A stretch of DNA of 64,000 nucleotides. Origin: Loigolactobacillus binensis. GTDB taxonomy: Bacteria; Bacillota; Bacilli; Lactobacillales; Lactobacillaceae. The DNA is taken from positions 62,001-126,000 of the forward strand of contig NZ_BJDN01000003.1 of NCBI RefSeq assembly GCF_005405165.1, written 5' to 3'. Of this stretch, positions 51,083 to 58,432 are shown piece after piece; position 1 is the first letter of the stretch, and every line of letters begins with the position of its first letter. The notes beneath the pieces are model-generated. The model was not told the DNA's origin. It was given only the letters and a program-made list of their open reading frames with translations, and made no database searches. The position numbers and the translations under genes are program-made.

Positions 51083-51445
51083 ATGGAAACTAAAGTAATT
51101 TCAATCGGAGAAGAAGTACAAGAATTATTGGATGGTAAGGTATTGATCATGTTTAATCCCAATGCTCCTCAGGAACTAAAAGATGTGGCAGTTCTCCACG
51201 AAAAACAGTCTACTGCAACAAACGTTTTGAATGTAGGAGGAACGGTCACATTTGGCGACCAAGCCTTTAACATTGATTTTGTTGGTAGTGAAGCAAATAA
51301 GAATTTTGATGAACTCGGTCATCTATCAATTTATTTCAATAATACTGATGAAGATATGGACAAATTACCCGGATCAATTTTTGTATCTTCAGTAAGTCAA
51401 TCTGCACCAACAATCGATTTAGATCAAGTAATTTCATTCCAATAA
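51083..51445 (+). CDS. srlB: PTS EIIA, glucitol/sorbitol type
   Basis: 120-residue EIIA of the glucitol family (SrlB/GutA), which phosphorylates the IIBC component. The likely active His is His39 in VAVLHEKQS; GGTVTFGDQAFNIDFVGSEAN and HLSIYFN are typical of the family. RBS AAGAGGAAA lies just upstream. Confidence 0.92.
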   Translation: METKVISIGEEVQELLDGKVLIMFNPNAPQELKDVAVLHEKQSTATNVLNVGGTVTFGDQAFNIDFVGSEANKNFDELGHLSIYFNNTDEDMDKLPGSIFVSSVSQSAPTIDLDQVISFQ

Positions 51446-51462
51446 GGTGAGGAGGAATTGAT

Positions 51463-52047
51463 GTGGATTTTTTAACAGATGCTGCCTCAGGATTCATTGG
51501 GCTATTTAATGCGGGTGGTAAAGTTTTTATGGGCTATATGACTGGCATTATTCCGCTATTGATCACATTGATTACAGCCATTAATGCATTAGTAAAATTT
51601 ATTGGTGAAGATCGGGTTAATAGTTTTATGTCTAGACTGACTAAATTTGCCGTTTTGCGTTATACTTTGCTACCTATTCTAGGTGTTTTCTTCTTTACCA
51701 ATCCAATGTGCTATACAGCTGGCCGGTTCTTGCCAGAAAAATATAAGCCAGCCTATTATGATTCGTGTGTTTCCTTCTTACATCCGGTAACTGGATTATT
51801 TCCTCACGCTAACTCGGCCGAACTGTTTGTATTCTTAGGTATTGCAAATGGTTTTGCTAAGGCGGGTGGTGATCAAACAAGGTTGGCATTACTTTATGCT
51901 GTAACTGGGATTGTTGTCATTTTGTTGCGCGGAATTATCACAGAAAAACTTAGCTTTTATTTCTTCAAACGCAATGGGAATACTGCAATTTTGGCGAAAA
52001 ATACCGATGTTAATGATTTGAAAAAAACCAATGCACAGGAGGCGTAA
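51463..52047 (+). CDS. srlA: PTS EIIC, glucitol/sorbitol type
   Basis: 194-residue membrane subunit (IIC2) of the glucitol PTS. Family features include ASGFIGLFNAGGKVFMGYMTGIIPLL at the start, NPMCYTAGRFLPEKYKPAYYDS in the middle and FPHANSAELFVFLGIANGF. GTG start at 51463 with GAGGAGG 7 bases upstream; the ATG two bases earlier is out of frame. Followed after 2 bases by srlE. Confidence 0.92.
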   Translation: MDFLTDAASGFIGLFNAGGKVFMGYMTGIIPLLITLITAINALVKFIGEDRVNSFMSRLTKFAVLRYTLLPILGVFFFTNPMCYTAGRFLPEKYKPAYYDSCVSFLHPVTGLFPHANSAELFVFLGIANGFAKAGGDQTRLALLYAVTGIVVILLRGIITEKLSFYFFKRNGNTAILAKNTDVNDLKKTNAQEA

Positions 52048-52049
52048 TC

Positions 52050-53072
52050 ATGAAGGGTAAAAGTGTTAAAATCTCAAAAGGTAATCATGGTTGGGGTGGA
52101 CCACTAACCGTTAAACCAGATGATAAGAAAAAATATGTTATCAGCGTTACTGGTGGTGGAATTGATCCCGTGGCCCAAAAAATTGCTGATATTACTGGTG
52201 CCCCAGTTGTCGATGCCTTTGCAGACCCAGTACCTAAAGAAGAAACTTTTGTCGCAGTGATCAACTGCGGCGGAACGGCCCGTAGTGGTGTATACCCCAA
52301 AATGGGAATTCCAACAATTAATACCGTTGCGATCACACCAGCAGGACCGTTAGCTAAATACATTAAAGAAGACATTTTTGTTTCGGGTGTAACAGCGGCC
52401 GATATTGAAGCAACTGATCAAAATGACGAAACAGAAACTAAAACAGCCGAAGCCAACACTAAAGTAGAAGATTCTGCAAGCGCTGATCAATCCAAAGTAC
52501 AGGATACGGTAACCGCTAGTGTAGATAATTCTTCTGAAGGAGTGCTTTTAAAGATTATTGATAAGGTCGGTAAAGTTGCCGGTGAATTTGTTAATACATT
52601 TTATCAAGCCGGTCGGGATACAATTGATACCCTGATTAAAAATGTTTTACCTTTCATGGCCTTTGTAGCCACTTTAGTTGGTATTATTAATTATTCAGGT
52701 ATAGGCAAAATCTTGGCCAATATTCTAAGCCCATTAGCTGGTAATATTGTTGGCTTAGTTGTGTTAAGCATCATTTGTGCACTGCCATTTTTATCACCAA
52801 TTCTTGGTCCTGCAGGGGTGATCGCAGCAGTAGTTGGTACCTTGATCGGTCAACAAATTGCTACTGGAGTTGTTCCAATGTACTTGGCCTTACCGGCATT
52901 ATTTGCCATTGATGCTCAGGCAGGCTGTGATTTTATTCCTGTTGGTTTAACTTTAGGGGAGGCCGAACCCGAAACCATCACCTCGGGAACACCCGCCATT
53001 TTATTTTCTCGCTTGATTACTGCGCCACTTGCCGTATTAATCGCTTTTGGCTTTTCATTTATGTTAAGATAA
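52050..53072 (+). CDS. srlE: PTS EIIBC, glucitol/sorbitol type
   Basis: 340-residue subunit with an N-terminal EIIB domain (phospho-Cys73 in VAVINCGGTARSG), an acidic Thr/Glu-rich linker (about residues 115-165), and a C-terminal membrane domain (FMAFVATLVGIINYSG, PFLSPILGPAGVIAAVVGTLIG, AQAGCDFIPVGLTLGEAEPETI). RBS CAGGAGG. Completes the three-protein glucitol-type permease with the two genes before it. Confidence 0.93.
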   Translation: MKGKSVKISKGNHGWGGPLTVKPDDKKKYVISVTGGGIDPVAQKIADITGAPVVDAFADPVPKEETFVAVINCGGTARSGVYPKMGIPTINTVAITPAGPLAKYIKEDIFVSGVTAADIEATDQNDETETKTAEANTKVEDSASADQSKVQDTVTASVDNSSEGVLLKIIDKVGKVAGEFVNTFYQAGRDTIDTLIKNVLPFMAFVATLVGIINYSGIGKILANILSPLAGNIVGLVVLSIICALPFLSPILGPAGVIAAVVGTLIGQQIATGVVPMYLALPALFAIDAQAGCDFIPVGLTLGEAEPETITSGTPAILFSRLITAPLAVLIAFGFSFMLR

Positions 53073-53096
53073 ATCTAAAATAAGGAGTTGTTCACG

Positions 53097-53483
53097 ATGA
53101 GTGGTGCTGGACTAATCATATTTTTATTGATTATTATCGTGCTTAAGCAGTTTACTAGTATATTAAATAGTAAACTTTATGTACGCGAATATAAGGATAT
53201 TATTAAAAATAATTCGCATGGTTATTTTGGAGTCGGCACTTTTCAACCTAAATTAGGTATTGGACAGGTCTGCTTGATTGTGATCGATGATCAAAATATT
53301 ATTCGTGAATGCCGATTGATCAATGGTTTATCTATTTTTGCTAAATTTCATCAATATGTACCAGTAATTGATCAGTCAACTGAATCAGAAGCTGTTTTGA
53401 ATGATAAACATCGTAAAGTACTTTATCAGGCCGTTCAAAATGCGAGCAATGCCCGAACTAAAAGTCAGCGAGGTTCCAGTTAA
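53097..53483 (+). CDS. gutM: GutM-type glucitol operon activator
   Basis: 128-residue protein with an N-terminal membrane helix (SGAGLIIFLLIIIVLKQF) and the GutM pattern NNSHGYFGVGTFQPKLGIGQVCLIVID. GutM proteins accompany glucitol PTS genes and assist their transcriptional regulator. Start at 53097 with AAGGAG 9 bases upstream. Its stop overlaps the start of the SorC regulator (TAATG). Confidence 0.88.
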   Translation: MSGAGLIIFLLIIIVLKQFTSILNSKLYVREYKDIIKNNSHGYFGVGTFQPKLGIGQVCLIVIDDQNIIRECRLINGLSIFAKFHQYVPVIDQSTESEAVLNDKHRKVLYQAVQNASNARTKSQRGSS

Positions 53484-54427
53484 TGACTAATGAAATTGTA
53501 GATCATGAATTATTGTTAAAGGCGGCAATTCTGTACTATGAGCAGAACATGAATCAAGAACAAGTTGCAAAGGCGATTGGTGTTTCACGGCCTAGAGTAT
53601 CCAAAGTTCTTCAGATTGCAAAGCAAGAACACCTTGTAGAATTCTTTGTTAAAGATGTCAATAAGGATGTTGTTGAACTTGAATTAGCATTACAACAACG
53701 ATATGCGCTTAATGATGTAAAGGTTGTTTCTACTCGGTATGACCGCTCTGAGGAGGCAGTGAGTAATCAGGTTGGTTTATTATCGGCCCGGTATATGCGA
53801 AAAATCTTGGATCAAGTCAAAACCATCGGTATTGGTTGGGGGAATGCCGTCTCCCACTTTGTGGCAGAGACTAATTACTTAATTGCCAATGACGTGACTA
53901 TTGTGCCGTTAGTAGGCGGTTTAGGCTTGGTTAATTTAGATGTTCATGCCAATCGTCTTGTTTCTGAACTGGCTATTAAACTACGTTCCCAATACTGCAC
54001 TTTTTATGCACCAGTAATTGCAGAATCAGCTCAGGTTGCACAAGAATTAAAAAATTCGACGTTAGTTTCGTCGGCCCTAAAAGCAGCGCGAGATGTTGAT
54101 GTTGCCTTTATTGGGGTTGGTAATGAAGTTCGTGATTCTACTTGGCATAAATTAAATTACATCACCGAAGCTGAAACTGAAGAATTAGAGGAAGCCGGCG
54201 CTGTTGGTGACGTGGTTGCCAATTTCTTTGATGCAGAAGGGAATACAATTAAAAATGATTTTGCAGATCGTCTGATTGGGATCACAATTGAAGAACTAAA
54301 AGAAATCCCGAATGTTGTTTTAATGGCGGTTGGAAAACAAAAAGCGCGCAATGTTAAAATTATGTTGGATAACCATATTGTTAATACCCTATTTATTGAT
54401 CAAAGCATTGCAGAAAAAATTATTTAA
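53483..54427 (+). CDS. SorC/CggR family sugar-binding transcriptional regulator
   Basis: 314 residues. N-terminal HTH (ILYYEQNMNQEQVAKAIGVSRPRVSKVL, residues 12-40) and C-terminal sugar-phosphate sensor domain of the SorC group (IGIGWGNAVSHFV near residue 112, VPLVGGLG, VDVAFIGVGNEVRDSTW near 210, FADRLIGITIEELK). It is translationally coupled to gutM and is the last gene of the operon, hence probably autoregulated through the ACAAATGT sites upstream of the oxidoreductase. Effector likely a phosphorylated polyol or ketose. Confidence 0.92.
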   Translation: MTNEIVDHELLLKAAILYYEQNMNQEQVAKAIGVSRPRVSKVLQIAKQEHLVEFFVKDVNKDVVELELALQQRYALNDVKVVSTRYDRSEEAVSNQVGLLSARYMRKILDQVKTIGIGWGNAVSHFVAETNYLIANDVTIVPLVGGLGLVNLDVHANRLVSELAIKLRSQYCTFYAPVIAESAQVAQELKNSTLVSSALKAARDVDVAFIGVGNEVRDSTWHKLNYITEAETEELEEAGAVGDVVANFFDAEGNTIKNDFADRLIGITIEELKEIPNVVLMAVGKQKARNVKIMLDNHIVNTLFIDQSIAEKII

Positions 54428-54443
54428 TTGATGCCAGATTTAT

Positions 54444-54494
54444 TAAAAACGTACTTGTTAAAGGTCTTAAACTAAGCCTTTAATAGGTACGTTT
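54444..54494 (+). terminator. Terminator of the glucitol-type operon
   Basis: AAAAACGTAC...TTAAAGG pairs with CCTTTAA...GTACGTTTTT, 16 bases after the regulator stop. The stem starts with AAAAACGTAC, as in the terminator at 61734. Confidence 0.9.
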
Positions 54495-54560
54495 TTAATT
54501 AAAAGTAACTAATCGCAATCACTGATTATGCGCAGATGCTAACAACTTTCCAAAAGTAAA

Positions 54561-55259
54561 TCACTTAAATAAATTATCCCCATGAAAAATAGTTAATAGC
54601 AGACCCAAACCGAGTAGGCCTGCGCAAAATAACCAATCCGGCCAATTGATTACATAATGTTGAGAATAGGTTCGGGTTTCATCGCTTGAAAAGCCGCGTG
54701 AAGTCATTGCAGTAGCTAATAATTCTGACCAGCGAATTGTTTTGACTAATAATGGTGTGACTATTTTAATTGAAAAATAGTTGTTGGTAATTCCGCGTGA
54801 CCTTAAACTATTGATTGTATTACGGTATTCATGTGGAATCATTGGCGCCATATGAAAGGCGGCCATTAAACCATAGGCAAAAATTGCTGGCAAATGTAAT
54901 TGCTGCTGTAGCGAATAAATGAAGGCTGTCATGGACGTGGTGGCGGCAAATAGGCTACCGGTAAAGCCAAAACAATAAATTCTTGAAGCCAAACCAATTG
55001 CATATTGTAGAGAAGAAATGTTGGTTGTTCCGTGCTGGTTATCGCGATAAAAAATCAGTCCCGTGAAGAAAACGCCGGCTGCAGCTAAAGTCAGAAATAC
55101 TGAAAGTAACAACAATTTTTTCACTGGTAGGTAGTAACTGACTAACAATAAAAAAAGTACGGCTAGAACAGTGTTAAGTAATACATTATTTTGAAAAGAA
55201 ACGAGCAAGGCCAGCGCCAAAATGGTGCCGAACTTTACGGTTGGATTCAGTTTTTTCAT
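54561..55259 (-). CDS. ykoC: ECF transporter T component, thiamine precursor (YkoC-like)
   Basis: 232-residue membrane coupling protein of the CbiQ/EcfT family. Seen: LNPTVKFGTILALALLVS at the start, the coupling motif SLRSRGITNNYF near residue 132 and a second A-R-G-type motif MTSRGFSSDE near 190, which contact the ATPase grooves. RBS AAAGGAG is 6 bases upstream. Its first 74 bases overlap the ATPase gene in another frame, so the two are tightly coupled. Last gene of the TPP-controlled operon. Confidence 0.87.
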   Translation of the reverse strand: MKKLNPTVKFGTILALALLVSFQNNVLLNTVLAVLFLLLVSYYLPVKKLLLLSVFLTLAAAGVFFTGLIFYRDNQHGTTNISSLQYAIGLASRIYCFGFTGSLFAATTSMTAFIYSLQQQLHLPAIFAYGLMAAFHMAPMIPHEYRNTINSLRSRGITNNYFSIKIVTPLLVKTIRWSELLATAMTSRGFSSDETRTYSQHYVINWPDWLFCAGLLGLGLLLTIFHGDNLFK

Positions 55260-56595
55260 TGGCCGTCTCCTTTACAAATTGATTGAAATTAAGTGTATAG
55301 TCGCAAAAATCATTTAATAACCGATCATCGTGGCTAACAATTAAAATTAATGTTCCAGTAGCGGCCTTTTCACTAAGCAAAGTCATTAATTGCCAGGCGT
55401 TACGCAGATCTTGACCATAAGTTGGTTCATCGACTAACAAAATAGGAATCGGTCGCTCAAGTAAGCAGGCTACTGCCAAGCGGCGTTGTTGTCCTTGACT
55501 CAATAAAAATGGTGATAAATCACATTTTGTCAGCAGGCCCAATTTGCTCAGTTTATTAGTTGTTACGGGTGCATGGTTACCATTTGCTAATTCTCTGGCT
55601 ACGCTGGCTTCAATAAACTGATCTTGGGGATTTTGCATGATCCAACTCATTTTGCTAAAGGCCGCGTGTTTAGTTAATAGGTGATCTTTAAAATAAATCT
55701 TCCCCGCATATTTTTCTTGCTGCAGTATGGCCCGAAAGAAAGTGGATTTGCCAAGCCCGCTTTTGCCGGAGATACCGATCATTTCGCCAGCATAAAAAGT
55801 GTAGTTAGGCAGATTGATAGCGTAGTCGCGAATCGGTAATTGAAAATGGTCAAAATATAAAAGTGGGCTTCCTTTTTTAGTTGATTTGGATCGATGTGGT
55901 AAAGTAGCGCGGAGCCGATTTTCTTGTTTCAGCAATTCTTCTGTAGAAACAACATGAAAATTATCTTGTAAGACTAACCATTCATGAATCCAAGTATTTA
56001 CCAGATCTAAGCGATGATCGATCAACAAGATACCAACTTGTTTGTTTTTTTGTAAGATTTTAAGTTTTGTCAGTAGAAAGTCGATTGTCGCCTGATCAAG
56101 ATTGGCAAAAGGCTCATCGAGTAGTAAGTATTTGCTTTCTAAAACGACGCAACAAGCTAAGGCAACAAGTTGTTTCTCCCCACCGGACAGTGTGGTTAAC
56201 GCTTGGTTTGCTAAATGCAGAATACCGCAAAAGGCCAAAGCGTCATGAACCATTAAGGCCATCTTCGATACTGGCACAGCACGGTTTTCCAGGCAAAAAA
56301 GTAATTCTTCCCGTGGCGTTTCCATGCAAAACTGTGTATCAGGATTTTGAAACATTAAACTGACAAAGGGGATGCGACCTTTGGGAGTTAAATCAACCAT
56401 ATTTTTGCCATCAATCAAGCAGTTGCCGGTATCAAAACTGGTTTCAGCTAAACCGGCTAGCAAATGGAATAAAGTGCTTTTACCTGATCCGGAAGGGCCA
56501 TAGATACCTTTAACTTGTCCCGGTGTCAACTCAAATGAAGCACAAATAGGCTGATCATCTATGGTGAAAACACCAGAATTGACGATTAGGCTCAT
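55186..56595 (-). CDS. ykoD: ECF transporter duplicated ATPase (YkoD-like)
   Basis: 469-residue protein with two fused ABC ATPase domains. First: Walker A GPSGSGKST near residue 35, signature LSGGEKQLVAL near 140, Walker B LLLDEPFANLD. Second: Walker A GKSGLGKST near 275, a signature of LSQGQQRRLAVA type near 375 and ILLVDEPTYGQD. This double architecture is typical of YkoD. The C-terminal 24 residues come from the region overlapping ykoC. Three bases separate it from ykoE. Confidence 0.9.
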   Translation of the reverse strand: MSLIVNSGVFTIDDQPICASFELTPGQVKGIYGPSGSGKSTLFHLLAGLAETSFDTGNCLIDGKNMVDLTPKGRIPFVSLMFQNPDTQFCMETPREELLFCLENRAVPVSKMALMVHDALAFCGILHLANQALTTLSGGEKQLVALACCVVLESKYLLLDEPFANLDQATIDFLLTKLKILQKNKQVGILLIDHRLDLVNTWIHEWLVLQDNFHVVSTEELLKQENRLRATLPHRSKSTKKGSPLLYFDHFQLPIRDYAINLPNYTFYAGEMIGISGKSGLGKSTFFRAILQQEKYAGKIYFKDHLLTKHAAFSKMSWIMQNPQDQFIEASVARELANGNHAPVTTNKLSKLGLLTKCDLSPFLLSQGQQRRLAVACLLERPIPILLVDEPTYGQDLRNAWQLMTLLSEKAATGTLILIVSHDDRLLNDFCDYTLNFNQFVKETANEKTESNRKVRHHFGAGLARFFSK

Positions 56596-56597
56596 TA

Positions 56598-57197
56598 TTA
56601 CACCCCGCTTGCCTGTTTGGAATGGTTGTTCTGAGCAATTGGATAGCTATTAAGAATGCCCATAGTATTCAAATGATCACAGATCAGCTTAACTGCTACC
56701 GCTGAAAATAATAGAGCGGAAAGCAAGCGGATCACAAAAATAGCCAGCAGTAACTGCCATTTTAAATCAACAAAGTCTGATCGAACGATACCCCAAATAA
56801 AGCTGGTAATGGTTGCGCCGACAGCACCAATAATCAATGAGGACCAACCAAATTTATGATAACGCGTAGCGGCAAAACCAGCTTCGGTCCCGATACCCTG
56901 GACGAAGCCGCTGACAAAGATAATTGGGCCGTAAAAATTACCCATGAAAACTTCTAACAAGGCAGCAATCATTTCAGTTATTGTCGCTGCACCAGGTTTA
57001 CGTAAAATATAACCGGCAAAGGCTGCCGCCATAAACCATACCCCAAAAATAAATTCATTAGCCAAAACGGACAAACCTAATGGTGTCAACAAGGTTCCCA
57101 ATAAAACACCTAATTGAACGGCACCAATATAGATCACGCCGAAAACTAAGGAGGCAATACCTACCATAATAACGTCTTTTAATTCCCACTTAAACAT
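56598..57197 (-). CDS. ykoE: ECF transporter S component, hydroxymethylpyrimidine/thiamine (YkoE-like)
   Basis: 199-residue, about six-helix substrate-specific component. N-terminus FKWELKDVIMVGIASLVFGVIY, then FAGYILRKPGAATITEMIAALLEVFMG and FVQGIGTEAGFAATRY are typical of the YkoE family, which imports a thiamine precursor. Start at 57197 with AAAGGAG 7 bases upstream; an ATG 6 bases earlier is too close to that RBS. It overlaps the end of the ykoF-like gene by 8 bases. Confidence 0.9.
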   Translation of the reverse strand: MFKWELKDVIMVGIASLVFGVIYIGAVQLGVLLGTLLTPLGLSVLANEFIFGVWFMAAAFAGYILRKPGAATITEMIAALLEVFMGNFYGPIIFVSGFVQGIGTEAGFAATRYHKFGWSSLIIGAVGATITSFIWGIVRSDFVDLKWQLLLAIFVIRLLSALLFSAVAVKLICDHLNTMGILNSYPIAQNNHSKQASGV

Positions 57198-57738
57198 GTG
57201 CATTCTCCTTTAGCGATGGACTATTAACAGAAACCGTTGCTTCGATAATATAATGAGCCAAATTTTCATGTGCATAAGCTAAGGCAGCTTCAAAATAAGC
57301 AAATAATTGATTAGCCGTGCCAGTTAACACGGTTGCATAGTGAATTGATTTTGGTTTTAGTCCCATTTTTTCAGCCAAATTAACGATGTGCTCAATTTCT
57401 GGCATATAGCGGCCTTGGCCAAAAGTATAGAACGCATATTTGCAGTCTACGCGAAAGTTGCCATTTTTAACATTGTTGGTCTGATTAGGACGAGTTGGTT
57501 GATCAGTCAAAAAATTGTCGCCGGCTGTGTCACCGGGACAACCCTTAGAGAATGTAAATTCACCTACCATATGGGTAGTGGGGTCATAGGCGTTAATAAA
57601 TAAACCACTTGCAGCGTCAATAACACTTTCCGGTTCGCCGCGATAGAGTGTACTAAATAGGTCGGTTTGGCTCCAAACTGCCTCAGTGTTTGTTTGTTGG
57701 ACACTGCTAATTATTTGTTCTGCAAAGTTGTCTTTCAT
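57190..57738 (-). CDS. ykoF: YkoF-like thiamine/HMP-binding protein
   Basis: 182-residue soluble protein with the YkoF double-domain fold. The first half contains VGEFTFSKGCPGDT; the second half VDCKYAFYTFGQGRYMPEIEHIVNLAEKMGL is the repeated ligand-binding half. YkoF proteins bind thiamine or hydroxymethylpyrimidine and may capture the imported molecule. First gene after the TPP riboswitch; order F-E-D-C is that of the Bacillus ykoFEDC operon. Confidence 0.82.
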   Translation of the reverse strand: MKDNFAEQIISSVQQTNTEAVWSQTDLFSTLYRGEPESVIDAASGLFINAYDPTTHMVGEFTFSKGCPGDTAGDNFLTDQPTRPNQTNNVKNGNFRVDCKYAFYTFGQGRYMPEIEHIVNLAEKMGLKPKSIHYATVLTGTANQLFAYFEAALAYAHENLAHYIIEATVSVNSPSLKENAHV

Positions 57739-57841
57739 CGGGAATAAACTAACTCGACACCCGTAATATCAAAATGACCAATATCACAATTTTCCATTTT
57801 TATCATCCTTTCGTCTTCTTTTTATTTTCTTGCAAAATAAT

Positions 57842-57893
57842 AAAAAAACGTCCCCTCCTTTTTATCCACTCGTAGATAAAAAATCAGGAACGC
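57842..57893 (-). terminator. Regulatory terminator of the TPP leader
   Basis: On the minus strand CGTTCCTG...TTTTTTATC pairs with GATAAAAAGGAGGGGACG and is followed by seven T, just after the aptamer and 100 bases before ykoF. Confidence 0.83.
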
Positions 57894-57904
57894 AAATTAA
57901 TAGC

Positions 57905-57992
57905 GTTGACACTTTCCTACGTTGGTATTAACCAAATCAGGTTCAAAGGGACAAGACAATTGTCTATCTCAGCATAATGCGCCCCTAGTGGA
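57905..57992 (-). promoter_or_regulatory. TPP riboswitch (THI box)
   Basis: The minus strand reads CACTAGGGGCGC, then GCTGAGATAGA, CCCTTTGAACCTGATTTGGTT, AATACCAACGTAGGAAAGTG: the canonical thiamine pyrophosphate aptamer with its CTGAGA and ACCTGAT blocks and GTAGGAAAG closure. CACT and AGTG form P1. It should repress ykoFEDC when TPP is abundant. Confidence 0.97.
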
Positions 57993-58090
57993 TAATTATT
58001 AAGTTATATTACAATGTGAGTGTAGCATATGAAAAATGAAATGACAACGCTTAATCTGGAGAAAGTATACTAGCTGTTGATGGATTGTTT

Positions 58091-58183
58091 AAAATAGATA
58101 AGTACAGCACCCGTTTAATTATAGAAATAGAGAGCGTATTTATTTTCTAAGCAATTTTGAAATTCAATAAGTGTAGCTATTTT
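58091..58183 (+). repeat. Direct repeat copy A (~90 bp)
   Basis: Shares AAAATAGATAAGTA at its left end and a ~45-bp right half (starting GTATTTATTTTCTAA, ending AATAAGTGTAGCTATTT) with the sequence at 62066-62155, in the same orientation. The central hairpin is degenerate here. Confidence 0.8.
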
Positions 58184-58384
58184 GTAAGCACTTAAATAAT
58201 AAATCGGTTTTAAATACAAATTTGATTTATAACATAAATAGCTTTTATGAAACAAGGTTATTGGTCGATTTGTATCCGTTATGTTATTGAGTGTTTACTA
58301 TCTATTTGGTAGTAATGTTATTTAATTAGCCATTATTGCTGATAAAGTAGTGATGAAATATCAAATTAATTAAATTTAAGACAT

Positions 58385-58419
58385 AAAAAATTGAGTAATG
58401 ATGTACTACTCAATTTTTT
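58385..58419 (-). terminator. Terminator of the flavoprotein gene
   Basis: AAAAAATTGAGTA (58385-58397) and TACTCAATTTTTT (58407-58419): stem TTGAGTA/TACTCAA with T run on the minus strand, 14 bases past the stop. Confidence 0.88.
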
Positions 58420-58432
58420 ATTATGGTTATGA

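Larger units (their letters stand above)
57739..58432. other. Long intergenic region: TPP leader and a direct-repeat copy
   Basis: About 690 bases. Near the ykoF side it holds the leader terminator and TPP aptamer; the middle has the first copy of a ~90-bp direct repeat (58091-58183). The 200 bases after that are AT-rich with no ORF, ending in the terminator of the flavoprotein gene at 58385-58419. Confidence 0.7.
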
